From: JBIQLO01 sp044464175
Lineage (GTDB): Bacteria; Planctomycetota; Phycisphaerae; Tepidisphaerales; Tepidisphaeraceae
DNA: 29,676 nucleotides
Reading direction: 5' to 3'
Assembly (NCBI GenBank): GCA_044464175.1
Contig: JBIQLO010000024.1
Location: 1 to 29,676, forward strand
Shown: positions 1-6,331 of the stretch, in pieces
Layout: every line of letters begins with the position of its first letter
Position numbering within the stretch: position 1 is the first letter of the stretch
Translations under genes and position numbers: made by a program
The notes under the pieces: model-generated
Told to the model about the DNA's origin: nothing
Databases searched by the model: none
The model's input: only the letters and a program-made list of their open reading frames with translations

Positions 1-240
1 GATGGCATCTACGTCGCCTGGAAGATCAACTATCTCGAGCCGATGTTTCAGGAAATGAAATTGCTCGGCCGGGAGCGGTTTATCTCCCCGGAGAACCTCC
101 AGAGCTATCGTCCCGGCCTATGCCCGGTGGCCGAGCGCTTGCAGCCCCGGCTGCTGCAATTCAAGACCAACTACTGGGAGGAATCCGAAGCCCGGCGGCA
201 GGCGGAAATCCTCGCCAAAACCATCCGCCAGCTTTCCTGA
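1..240 (+). CDS. DegT/DnrJ/EryC1/StrS-type aminotransferase, C-terminal fragment
   Basis: The reading frame is open from the first base and ends with TGA at 238-240, leaving 79 codons of a gene that starts left of the window. The visible part contains a CPVAE segment followed by LQPRLLQFKTNYW and a closing amphipathic helix. I recognise this as the C-terminal end of DegT/DnrJ/EryC1/StrS family PLP-dependent sugar aminotransferases, where a Pro-rich loop with a conserved Glu precedes the last helices. The PLP lysine and the rest of the fold are outside the window. Family members make amino sugars or act in cofactor and cell-wall pathways; the substrate cannot be told from this end. The family call is fairly safe. 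Confidence 0.72.
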   Translation, partial: DGIYVAWKINYLEPMFQEMKLLGRERFISPENLQSYRPGLCPVAERLQPRLLQFKTNYWEESEARRQAEILAKTIRQLS

Positions 241-266
241 GGGTCAGCGGTATGCAAACGTAGCAC

Positions 267-284
267 GGCCACCAGCCCGTGGCC
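267..284. other. small inverted repeat in the 241-463 spacer
   Basis: GGCCAC at 267-272 pairs with GTGGCC at 279-284 across a six-base loop, 27 bases after the aminotransferase stop codon. There is no T-run after it, so it is at best a weak terminator candidate between the convergent genes ending at 240 and 464. Nothing else is recognisable in the spacer. Confidence 0.3.
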
Positions 285-463
285 CATGCGCGCACGGGCA
301 TCGGCTCGGACGCCAGCCAATCCGCCGCTCATTCACAGCCGCCTGTTGGCCGGAAATCGCGCCATGAACGTTGAAACCGTATTCCTCGCCAGCCGGATCG
401 GAATGATACTAACGGCAAGCCCTTGGATGACGCCCGGCTTCTGCTCAGGCAAAATCCCGGAAA

Positions 464-1612
464 CTAACGCACCTCCACAACACTCCCCTCGATCGCCGCC
501 GCCCCCTTGTAGCGGGGATGATTCACATAATGGACGATGAGATAGCGCCCCTCCCCCAGCGGCGCGATGTTGGGATAGCCGGTGTCCACCTGCCCGCAAT
601 CCTCCCGGATAATCTGCTCGGGCACGTCGGCGACATCGGACAACTCCGAATCACAAATTCGCCCCCGCAGCCCAAAAGGCGCCTTCCGGTAGCCATACGC
701 CAGCAGCACCCGCCCGTCCGCCAGCCGGCAGGCGGCCGACGGCTCGGCATGAAAGCCGGCATCCTGCGGCTTGCGCCACGTCTTCCCCTGGTCCTTTGAG
801 CGGGTGATCCACAAATGCGCTCGCTTGAAGCGGGTCCCCTCCGGCCCCCGGTGACAGCGCATCAGCACAACCCATTGGCCCGTCGCACTGATATACAGAA
901 ACGGTTCCTCAAAAACAGCCATCCCCTCGTCGGCGGCCGGCGTGGCCAGGTATTGCCAGCTTTGCCCCTCGTCGGTGCTTTGATAGAGCCCGATGGAGGA
1001 ATGAAATTCCGGACGGAATCCCAAAATCTGTCCGCTCAGCAACAGCCGCCCATCGGCCGCGCGGCAGAGATTCGCCCGGTTGTGCAGGCGCAACGGGCGG
1101 CCGGGCAGCACTTCCTTCCCGCCGGGCAGGGGATCGGGAATAAACGGTCCCTCCCAACTCCGCCCCTTGTCGGCCGAGCGCATCACATAACTCCCGGCCG
1201 GGACCAGGTACGTGAGATAAGTGTGAAGATATTCATCCCGCCCGCCCGCCTTCATCGCCTCCCCAACCGGATTGGGCACATAGTCCCAGAGAAAGCTGTT
1301 GGCATAGAGGTATCGCCCATCGTGAAAGAGTCCCGCATCCTGGCTCCCACCGGTGGGGGAGGCAAAGATCAGCCGCGGTCCGCTCCAGCTCACGCCATTG
1401 TCCTCGGAACTGATGCACATCAACTGCGAAAGCGCATCCCCGTGCGGCCGCCATTGCTCAGGGTCGCTCGGAATCCCCGGCAGGCCGATGTAATTGGGAG
1501 CCCGGCGAAAGGCGACAACCAACCGCCCCTCCCCCAGGGCCGCCACGGCGGGAAAAGCGGTATAGAAACACGGATCCTGATAAATAATGCGGTGATCGAT
1601 CGTTTTGAGCAT
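464..1612 (-). CDS. BNR-repeat (sialidase-like) beta-propeller protein
   Basis: The 382-residue protein carries four Asp-box motifs (S-x-D-x-G-x-[ST]-W): SSEDNGVSW, SADKGRSW, STDEGQSW and SKDQGKTW. They are spaced as in six-bladed sialidase/neuraminidase propellers, and an FRRAP segment near the N terminus is where sialidases place an active-site arginine. The family includes exo-alpha-sialidases and many planctomycete glycoside hydrolases or lyases of unknown substrate. No signal peptide is visible, so a cytoplasmic role is possible. I chose ATG 1612, because a GTG at 1636 falls inside a 10-bp hairpin. No Shine-Dalgarno lies directly before ATG 1612; a GGAGG-like sequence lies further upstream, on the other side of the hairpin. 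The TPR/YggX gene precedes it on the same strand. The fold is confident; sialidase activity is not shown. Confidence 0.75.
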   Translation of the reverse strand: MLKTIDHRIIYQDPCFYTAFPAVAALGEGRLVVAFRRAPNYIGLPGIPSDPEQWRPHGDALSQLMCISSEDNGVSWSGPRLIFASPTGGSQDAGLFHDGRYLYANSFLWDYVPNPVGEAMKAGGRDEYLHTYLTYLVPAGSYVMRSADKGRSWEGPFIPDPLPGGKEVLPGRPLRLHNRANLCRAADGRLLLSGQILGFRPEFHSSIGLYQSTDEGQSWQYLATPAADEGMAVFEEPFLYISATGQWVVLMRCHRGPEGTRFKRAHLWITRSKDQGKTWRKPQDAGFHAEPSAACRLADGRVLLAYGYRKAPFGLRGRICDSELSDVADVPEQIIREDCGQVDTGYPNIAPLGEGRYLIVHYVNHPRYKGAAAIEGSVVEVR

Positions 1613-1618
1613 ATAAAT

Positions 1619-1641
1619 GGCTGGTGGTAGGACCACCAGCC
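1619..1641. repeat. perfect 10-bp hairpin at the BNR gene start
   Basis: GGCTGGTGGT at 1619-1628 is followed by a three-base loop and its exact complement ACCACCAGCC at 1632-1641. On the minus strand the hairpin ends six bases before ATG 1612 and would occupy the ribosome-binding region. A run of five A on the plus-strand side (T on the minus strand) precedes the hairpin in the direction of transcription, so it is not a standard terminator for either strand. Confidence 0.75.
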
Positions 1642-1687
1642 AAAAAGTAGCATCCCCTCTCCTCCTGTCAAGTTTCCGAAAGCAGGA

Positions 1688-2296
1688 TCACCCCTCGGCG
1701 GGCAGGTTCAGGAACTCATACATCTTCTCATCAAACATCTTCTGCGCCCGCGGGTCGCTTAGCGGCAGGTGCATGTGATTGATGATGTTGGTTCCCATGC
1801 GCACCCACTCCCGCCAGCAGTCCACGCAGACTCGTTCCTGGAGCATGCGCCCCTGGTCGTTGTTGAACGGCGGTTTGGGCATCCGCGGGGCGTCCCGACC
1901 GCAGCGGGCGCAGTGAACGGTCCCCTCCCCGACCGCCTGGGGAGCGGCTTGGCGCTGCGCCTCGGCCGGAACCGGCGCCCCCAGTTCCTCGAGCATCTTC
2001 ACCATCTCATCCCGCGGCATGAAGTCCCCGCGGCTTGCCGCCAGTTTGGCCCCCTGGGTCAGGCGCGTGATCGCGGCCTCCTTCTTCCCCTCCTTCAGCA
2101 GCGCGGTCCCCAGAAGCTGGTAAAGCCGGCTTGGGTCCAGTTTCAGAGCCAGCGCCTTCTCAAACGAGGCGATCGCCTCGCCCGGCCGCCCCGCGTCCAG
2201 CAGAGCCTTGCCCAGCGAGAAGTGCGACATCCCGTCCTCCGGATAGGCGTCCACTACTTTTTGAAATTGAGCGATGCGATCTTCGTTGCTGGCCAT
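1688..2296 (-). CDS. TPR protein with C-terminal YggX-like (Fe(2+)-trafficking) domain
   Basis: Residues about 1-95 form two to three tetratricopeptide repeats (segments beginning GMSHFSLGKALL and SRLYQLLGTALL). After a Pro/Ala linker, residues about 128-202 resemble YggX, the bacterial Fe(2+)-trafficking/oxidative-damage protection protein: a leading VHC, then a Trp-rich WREWVRMGTNIIN segment and LSDPRAQKMFDEKMYEFL, matching the family's LINE...L..DPRAR...MEKYLF pattern. YggX proteins are about 90 residues and have one conserved Cys; here the domain has two pairs, CARC and CVDC, which could bind zinc or iron. A clear Shine-Dalgarno (AGGAG) precedes ATG 2296. The likely role is iron homeostasis or protection of Fe-S clusters, with the TPRs giving a partner-binding surface. 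Function is inferred from domain resemblance. Confidence 0.7.
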   Translation of the reverse strand: MASNEDRIAQFQKVVDAYPEDGMSHFSLGKALLDAGRPGEAIASFEKALALKLDPSRLYQLLGTALLKEGKKEAAITRLTQGAKLAASRGDFMPRDEMVKMLEELGAPVPAEAQRQAAPQAVGEGTVHCARCGRDAPRMPKPPFNNDQGRMLQERVCVDCWREWVRMGTNIINHMHLPLSDPRAQKMFDEKMYEFLNLPAEG

Positions 2297-2368
2297 GAAA
2301 TGCTCCTGTTGGGCTGACAGACGGAAAACCTCTCCTGCGGATCACAGACCCGAAGCCTGTGCCGGCCG

Positions 2369-2374
2369 ATTATA
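2369..2374 (-). promoter_or_regulatory. consensus -10 box upstream of the TPR/YggX gene
   Basis: The minus strand reads TATAAT at these positions, about 75 bases before ATG 2296. No good TTGACA-like -35 is seen at 16-18 bases, so the promoter would need an activator or a different sigma preference. Confidence 0.45.
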
Positions 2375-2395
2375 GGGGATCAGCGCACCAGAAGC

Positions 2396-2420
2396 GATGC
2401 ACGTGCCTTGGGCGTGCATC
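2396..2420. repeat. inverted repeat GATGCACG-N9-CGTGCATC
   Basis: The arms at 2396-2403 and 2413-2420 are exact complements over 8 bp with a nine-base loop. It lies about 20 bases upstream of the minus-strand TATAAT box, so it could be an operator or a small intergenic repeat. Confidence 0.6.
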
Positions 2421-2454
2421 CTAAATCACTCCCCTGAAAACTCTTAGCCCATAC

Positions 2455-2472
2455 TGGCGGATTCATCCGCCA
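2455..2472. repeat. near-palindrome TGGCGGAT-TC-ATCCGCCA
   Basis: Two 8-bp arms are separated by two bases, and the plus strand continues TTTTCTTC. No plus-strand gene ends upstream, so a terminator role is unlikely. It sits between the two divergent promoters, 28 bases before the plus-strand -35 box, a plausible operator position. Confidence 0.55.
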
Positions 2473-2500
2473 TTTTCTTCAAATCCGCCCCCGGTGTTCC

Positions 2501-2528
2501 TTGACAAATGCCAAACACATGCTATACT
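2501..2528 (+). promoter_or_regulatory. near-consensus sigma-70 type promoter for the GH28 gene
   Basis: TTGACA at 2501-2506 is followed after 16 bases by TATACT at 2523-2528. Transcription would start near 2535, leaving a leader of about 220 bases that contains a copy of the dispersed repeat before ATG 2758. Confidence 0.65.
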
Positions 2529-2571
2529 CTCCCATCATTCAAATTTCTATCCATCATGACCTTTATCCCCT

Positions 2572-2694
2572 TGTCTCTCAATTCCCTTCGCCGACCAACG
2601 AACCCAAACGAACCAAACCCAATTCGCCCCTGGCGCTCCAAAATCAACGATTTCCCCCCGCGAACCCAATAGCGCGTATTTCCCAACGAACCCA
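2572..2694 (+). repeat. dispersed intergenic repeat, copy A
   Basis: The copy contains, in order, AACGAACCCA, CTGGCGC, CGATTTCCCC, GAACCCA, ATTTCC and a final AACGAACCCA. The same words occur in the same order and nearly the same spacing on the minus strand at 19499-19651. It lies inside the leader of the GH28 gene. Confidence 0.75.
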
Positions 2695-2757
2695 ACCCAC
2701 CCCCCTCAGGGGCGGATAACCCACGGGCGGGCCTTCAACCGAAAGTGAGCCAACTAA

Positions 2758-4227
2758 ATGAACGGATGCTTCTTGAACGTGCGGGATGTCGGGGCGGTGG
2801 GGGACGGGCTCGCCGCCGACACCCAGGCCATTCAGCGGGCGATTGACGCCTGCGGGGCGGCCGGGGGTGGCAAGGTGGTGGTGCCGCCCGGAACCTACCG
2901 CGTCGGAATGCTGGTCATGCGCGATCACGTCAATCTGCATCTGGAGGCCGGGGCGCGGTTGCAGGCCGCCACCGATCGGGCGGACTACCAGTTCCCGGTC
3001 CAATACGAAGGCAAGTTCACGGGGGTCTCCTATCCCGGGCTGATCTACGGCAAAGGCGTCAGCGATGTATCCATCACAGGGCAGGGCGTTCTGGACGGGC
3101 AGGATGAGGCATTCTGGAAGCCCAGGGAGAAAATCGGCTCCGGACTCGCCTGGTATCTGTCCACCTCCGCCTGGGGCTGGTTTTCGGCCGGTCCCTGGCG
3201 CCCGCACATGGTGCTGTTCGACGGCTGCCGGGATGTGCGGGTGGAGGGCATCGCCTTTGAACGCTCCCCCGTCTATGCCGTCTGGATGATCGACTGCCAG
3301 CGGGTGGGCATCCGGGGGATTCGGGTGCGGAGTCATTTCCACGGCCCGAATACCGATGGAATTCACCTCAGTTCCTGCCGGTTCGTGCGCATCTCCGACT
3401 GCGACTTCTACACCGGCGATGACGCCATTTCGATTGACGGCGATGGCAACGGTCCGACCGAGCATGTCGCCATCACCAACTGCACGTTCGAGACCCTCAA
3501 AAACGTCCTGCGCCTCTACACGGGGATCGATCCCTGGCACAAGACGGCCGCCCCGGACCTGCGCGAGGCGGTGCGGCATGTGGTGCTCAGCAACTGCACC
3601 GTGCACGAGGCGGCCGGCGCGGTCAACATCATGGCCCGCCGCGGCGTGGTGGAGCAGGTAAGCATCTCGAATCTTACCCTGAGGATGACGCTGCCGGGAG
3701 TGGCGATCTGCCTCATGACCGACGAAGGGACGGTGCGGAACATCTCAATCAGCCAGGTGAGCGGCCAGGCCAACGGCGCCTGCTCCGTGTGCGGGCGGGC
3801 GGGGGACCTCATCGAAGGCGTGCGGCTGTCGCAGTGCCACTTCGACATCCAGGCGGTGCCCAAGGAATTCGGATTGGGGTATCCCGATCCGGTGCCCAAC
3901 TCCATCGCCTATCGCTCCGGCCCCTATGGCATTTATCTCCGTCACGCCGCATCGGTGGCGCTCCACGACATCAGCCTCCGCTGGCTCAACGATTTGGAAG
4001 GGCAAAGCTGGAGCGCGGTCCGGGCCTCCGATCTGGACCGGCTGGAGATCAACGGCCTGTCGGCGGATCAGGTGGGCGGCGGCCAAACGCCGGTCATCCA
4101 CCTCTCTAAAGTGCGGCGTGCGGTGGTCGACCGATGCGAAGGAACGGCGCGGCGATACCTGGAGACCGAGGAAATGGAGGCGGGGGCGCTGGTGGTGGGG
4201 GGGATGAATGCGTTTGGTCGGGACTGA
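2758..4227 (+). CDS. GH28-like (polygalacturonase fold) parallel beta-helix glycosidase
   Basis: The 489-residue protein begins with the VRDVGAVGDG..DTQAIQRAID segment typical of pectate-lyase/GH28 superfamily proteins, followed by GGGKVVVPPGTY. The GH28 catalytic motifs NTDG (N198-G201) and GDD (G220-D222) are present, giving the expected acids D200, D221 and D222. The later family motifs G-H-G and R-I-K are not recognisable, so the substrate may differ from homogalacturonan. No signal peptide is visible. A weak GA-rich ribosome site precedes ATG 2758. The gene is convergent with the BMC operon, and release of rhamnose- or galacturonate-containing oligosaccharides would suit a compartment that degrades deoxy-sugars; that link is inference from proximity. 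The fold call is strong. Confidence 0.8.
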   Translation: MNGCFLNVRDVGAVGDGLAADTQAIQRAIDACGAAGGGKVVVPPGTYRVGMLVMRDHVNLHLEAGARLQAATDRADYQFPVQYEGKFTGVSYPGLIYGKGVSDVSITGQGVLDGQDEAFWKPREKIGSGLAWYLSTSAWGWFSAGPWRPHMVLFDGCRDVRVEGIAFERSPVYAVWMIDCQRVGIRGIRVRSHFHGPNTDGIHLSSCRFVRISDCDFYTGDDAISIDGDGNGPTEHVAITNCTFETLKNVLRLYTGIDPWHKTAAPDLREAVRHVVLSNCTVHEAAGAVNIMARRGVVEQVSISNLTLRMTLPGVAICLMTDEGTVRNISISQVSGQANGACSVCGRAGDLIEGVRLSQCHFDIQAVPKEFGLGYPDPVPNSIAYRSGPYGIYLRHAASVALHDISLRWLNDLEGQSWSAVRASDLDRLEINGLSADQVGGGQTPVIHLSKVRRAVVDRCEGTARRYLETEEMEAGALVVGGMNAFGRD

Positions 4228-4276
4228 CCCACGCCGCGCCGGGTGCAATTTCGCAGGCCATGCGCGTGCCCCAATG

Positions 4277-4291
4277 GCCCGGAAAACGGGC
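4277..4291. terminator. possible weak terminator between GH28 and deoR-type genes
   Basis: GCCCG at 4277-4281 pairs with CGGGC at 4287-4291 around a loop of GAAAA, in the 63-base space between convergent stop codons; its right arm reaches the regulator stop codon. There is no T-run, so confidence is low. Confidence 0.3.
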
Positions 4292-5058
4292 TAGTCCCGT
4301 GCAATAAGCAGCCGACAGCCCGCCTGCTCCAGGCGGCGACGCTCCGGCGGCGGCGGCGGGACATCGCAGATGAGCGTGTGAATTGCCGAGAGGTCGCACA
4401 ACTCGGCCAACGCCTTCTGGCCGAATTTGGTCGAGTCCATCAGCAGGATGACCTCCTGGCTCTGGCGCATCATCCGCTGCTCGGCCGTGACCATCAGCAG
4501 ATTCTGGTTAAAGAGCTTGCCCTCATGCAGGCCCGCGACGCTCATGAACATCGTCTGGGCATGAATCCCCGCCAGGGCCTCCTCGGCCAGGGGACCCAGC
4601 AGGACGCCATGACGCGGGTAGAGCAGCCCCCCGGTGAGGATCACCTCCGTCTCCTCGCTGTTGAGAAACAGACCGGCGATGGGAAGGGAGTTGGTGATGA
4701 TCTGGAGCGACCGGCCGACAAGCTGCTCGGCCAGGTAATACGTGGTGGTGCCGCCGTCGATGAGAATCGTCTGGCCGGGCTGGACCAGTTCGGCGGCCGC
4801 GCGGGCAATGCGGGTCTTGGCGTCGGCCTGAAGGGACTGACGCTGGTCGAAGGCATAGTGGCGCGGGGCGTTCCGGTCGCCCACCCAGATGACGCCGCCG
4901 TGGGTGCGCTGAACCAGGCCGCGCTGCTCCATCGCCTCGATGTCGCGGCGGATGGTGGACTGGGAAACGTTCAACTCGGCCGCCAGCGTGTCCAGATCGG
5001 ACATGCCGCGTCGGGCGATGAGGTCTTGCAGTCGGGATTGGCGTTCGGCGATGAGCAT
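4291..5058 (-). CDS. DeoR-family sugar-responsive transcriptional repressor
   Basis: This 255-residue protein has an N-terminal winged helix (residues about 5-57) with the DeoR recognition segment NVSQSTIRRDIEAMEQRGLVQRTHGG. It is followed by a sugar-phosphate binding DeoRC domain with GTTTYYLAEQL and ITNSLPIA, as in GlpR, FucR-like and AgaR repressors. These bind a phosphorylated sugar or triose and release the operator. It is the last gene of the BMC operon, 19 bases after the TIM-barrel gene, and DeoR regulators are a regular part of PVM BMC loci. It probably controls the operon through the inverted repeat at 14529-14547. No Shine-Dalgarno precedes ATG 5058, and an 8-bp hairpin (5062-5086) fills the spacer, suggesting low-level or coupled translation. 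Confidence 0.88.
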   Translation of the reverse strand: MLIAERQSRLQDLIARRGMSDLDTLAAELNVSQSTIRRDIEAMEQRGLVQRTHGGVIWVGDRNAPRHYAFDQRQSLQADAKTRIARAAAELVQPGQTILIDGGTTTYYLAEQLVGRSLQIITNSLPIAGLFLNSEETEVILTGGLLYPRHGVLLGPLAEEALAGIHAQTMFMSVAGLHEGKLFNQNLLMVTAEQRMMRQSQEVILLMDSTKFGQKALAELCDLSAIHTLICDVPPPPPERRRLEQAGCRLLIARD

Positions 5059-5061
5059 ATG

Positions 5062-5086
5062 GGTCGTTGGCCAGCGGTCAACGACC
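5062..5086. repeat. intercistronic hairpin before the DeoR gene
   Basis: GGTCGTTG (5062-5069) and CAACGACC (5079-5086) are exact complements with a nine-base loop. The hairpin overlaps the stop codon of the TIM-barrel gene and ends four bases before the DeoR start, on the minus strand. Confidence 0.65.
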
Positions 5087-6286
5087 GGCGTGCTTGGCCA
5101 GATCGTTTTGAATGCGCGAGCGCGAATAAGCGACTTTCTGCGCCGCGGTCATCCTCTTGAAGTCGGGCGAGCCGTCCGGCTTGGTCGGCAGGCCGACCGA
5201 GGGATTGGCGATGACGGCGGTCTTGGGCGCTTCCTGCGGCCGGGCGGGCACCGAGACCTGGGCCGGAGCGGCGCCGCCATAGCTGTTAGCGGTGACGGTC
5301 AGCTCCAGATCGGTCTTAAGGTCGCGATACGGCTTGATGCCGAGCTTCTGCAACTCGCCGTGGTAGGCCTTGACCGCTTCCACGGCGGTGATCTGCCCGT
5401 CCGCAATGGCGCGAAGATACTTGATGAAATTGAGCTGGCATTCGCTGTTATTGATCTTCCGGCCAAAGAGCGCCGCGCGGGCGCCGTATTTCTTGGCCTC
5501 CTCCAGCAGGGCGAAGGCGTCATGCGTGGTGCCGCTGGCCCCGCCGAGAATGCCGGGAACAAGCAGGGGATCGTATTCGACCAGCTCCTGCATGGCGCGC
5601 GGGCCGTGGTAGACCATCTTGAGAAACACCGGCCGGCCGGGGGAGGGGACGCCCCCCAGCACGCGGGCGACCCAGTCGTTGATGAAGCGTCCCACATCGG
5701 CCGGGCACTGCCCGCCGCAGGCGTTGGGATCGAAGATTTCCAGAAAGTGGCGAAAGCCCTTCAATTCCGCCTCAATGCGGAATTGGCGGTACGCTTCGAG
5801 CGTCGCCAGATCGCGCTCCACATCGTTGTTGGGCGTGATGGAATAGAGCCCCAGATTCGCGCCGCGGCGGCGCTCTTCGGGCGTCGGATCGACCCTTCCC
5901 GACTGAATCTGCTCGATGGTGGCGGTGCGGAAGGGGCGCGACGGCTCGGCCGCGTAGATGCCGCCGGCCGGTATGTGGACATCCGTGGTGTCGTTGGCGC
6001 GGCAGGCGGGGGTGATGGGCGAGTTCTCAAACAACCGCTCCTGGATCGTCAGCACCTCGGAACTGCTGGCGGACATGAGCATGATGTCCACTAGCCCCTG
6101 TTTCACGACCTGCCGCATCTGATCGCGGAATTCGGCCAGGGAACGCACCTTGCCGGTGCGGGCATCCTTGCCGGTGGCGGCCAGGCCAAAGGCCATGTCC
6201 GCATCCTTGGCGTCGGCCAGGATGAAGTCCTTCGCGCCCGACGGATTGGCGCGGATGTTGGCGAGCTTTTGGTCGAGGGATTTCAT
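5078..6286 (-). CDS. TIM-barrel aldolase-like protein of the BMC operon, function unknown
   Basis: The 402-residue product has alternating strand/helix segments (FILADAKDADMAFG, VDIMLMSASS, HFLEIFDP, VFLKMVYHG, LVPGILGGASGTTHDAFALLEEAKKYGARAALFGRKIN) that suggest a class I aldolase/DeoC-like TIM barrel. K in FLKMVYHG or GRKIN could be a Schiff-base lysine, but I cannot place it firmly. After a Pro/Ala-rich linker (about residues 320-365) comes a short basic C-terminal helix, which could be a targeting tail but is not strongly amphipathic. It follows the oxidoreductase gene and precedes the DeoR gene. A second aldolase, a sugar-phosphate binding enzyme, or a handler of the DHAP branch are all possible. 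ATG 6286 is chosen over TTG 6307. No Shine-Dalgarno is present and a 9-bp hairpin lies upstream. Confidence 0.6.
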   Translation of the reverse strand: MKSLDQKLANIRANPSGAKDFILADAKDADMAFGLAATGKDARTGKVRSLAEFRDQMRQVVKQGLVDIMLMSASSSEVLTIQERLFENSPITPACRANDTTDVHIPAGGIYAAEPSRPFRTATIEQIQSGRVDPTPEERRRGANLGLYSITPNNDVERDLATLEAYRQFRIEAELKGFRHFLEIFDPNACGGQCPADVGRFINDWVARVLGGVPSPGRPVFLKMVYHGPRAMQELVEYDPLLVPGILGGASGTTHDAFALLEEAKKYGARAALFGRKINNSECQLNFIKYLRAIADGQITAVEAVKAYHGELQKLGIKPYRDLKTDLELTVTANSYGGAAPAQVSVPARPQEAPKTAVIANPSVGLPTKPDGSPDFKRMTAAQKVAYSRSRIQNDLAKHAGR

Positions 6287-6309
6287 GGTGCCGTATGCAG
6301 CAGGCAACA

Positions 6310-6331
6310 GGCAGAGAACCCGTTCTCTGCC
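6310..6331. repeat. intercistronic hairpin GGCAGAGAA-CCCG-TTCTCTGCC
   Basis: A perfect 9-bp stem with a four-base loop lies between the oxidoreductase stop (6331-6333) and the TIM-barrel start (6286). No T-run follows on the minus strand, so RNA processing or stabilisation is more likely than termination. Confidence 0.65.

Larger units (their letters stand above)
2297..2757. other. 461-bp divergent intergenic region
   Basis: No gene was found between the minus-strand TPR/YggX gene and the plus-strand GH28 gene. From left to right it holds a TATAAT box for the minus strand (2369-2374), an 8-bp inverted repeat (2396-2420), a second near-palindromic inverted repeat (2455-2472), a strong plus-strand promoter (2501-2528), and one copy of a dispersed repeat (2572-2694). 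The short plus-strand reading frame at 2501-2719 is a translation of promoter and repeat and is not a gene. Confidence 0.7.

Noticed and set aside
1612..1636. GTG 1636 as the start of the BNR protein
   Set aside because: It lies inside a 10-bp hairpin, and the added residues show no family resemblance.
2501..2719. 72-codon plus-strand open frame
   Set aside because: It begins inside the -35/-10 region and translates the dispersed repeat.
2644..3606. 320-codon open frame on the minus strand opposite the GH28 gene
   Set aside because: It is antisense to a protein with clear catalytic motifs, has no ribosome site or family pattern, and its length follows from GC-rich third positions.
6310..6331. 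internal terminator of the BMC operon
   Set aside because: The stem is strong but no U-run follows in the transcript, and two clearly related genes lie downstream.
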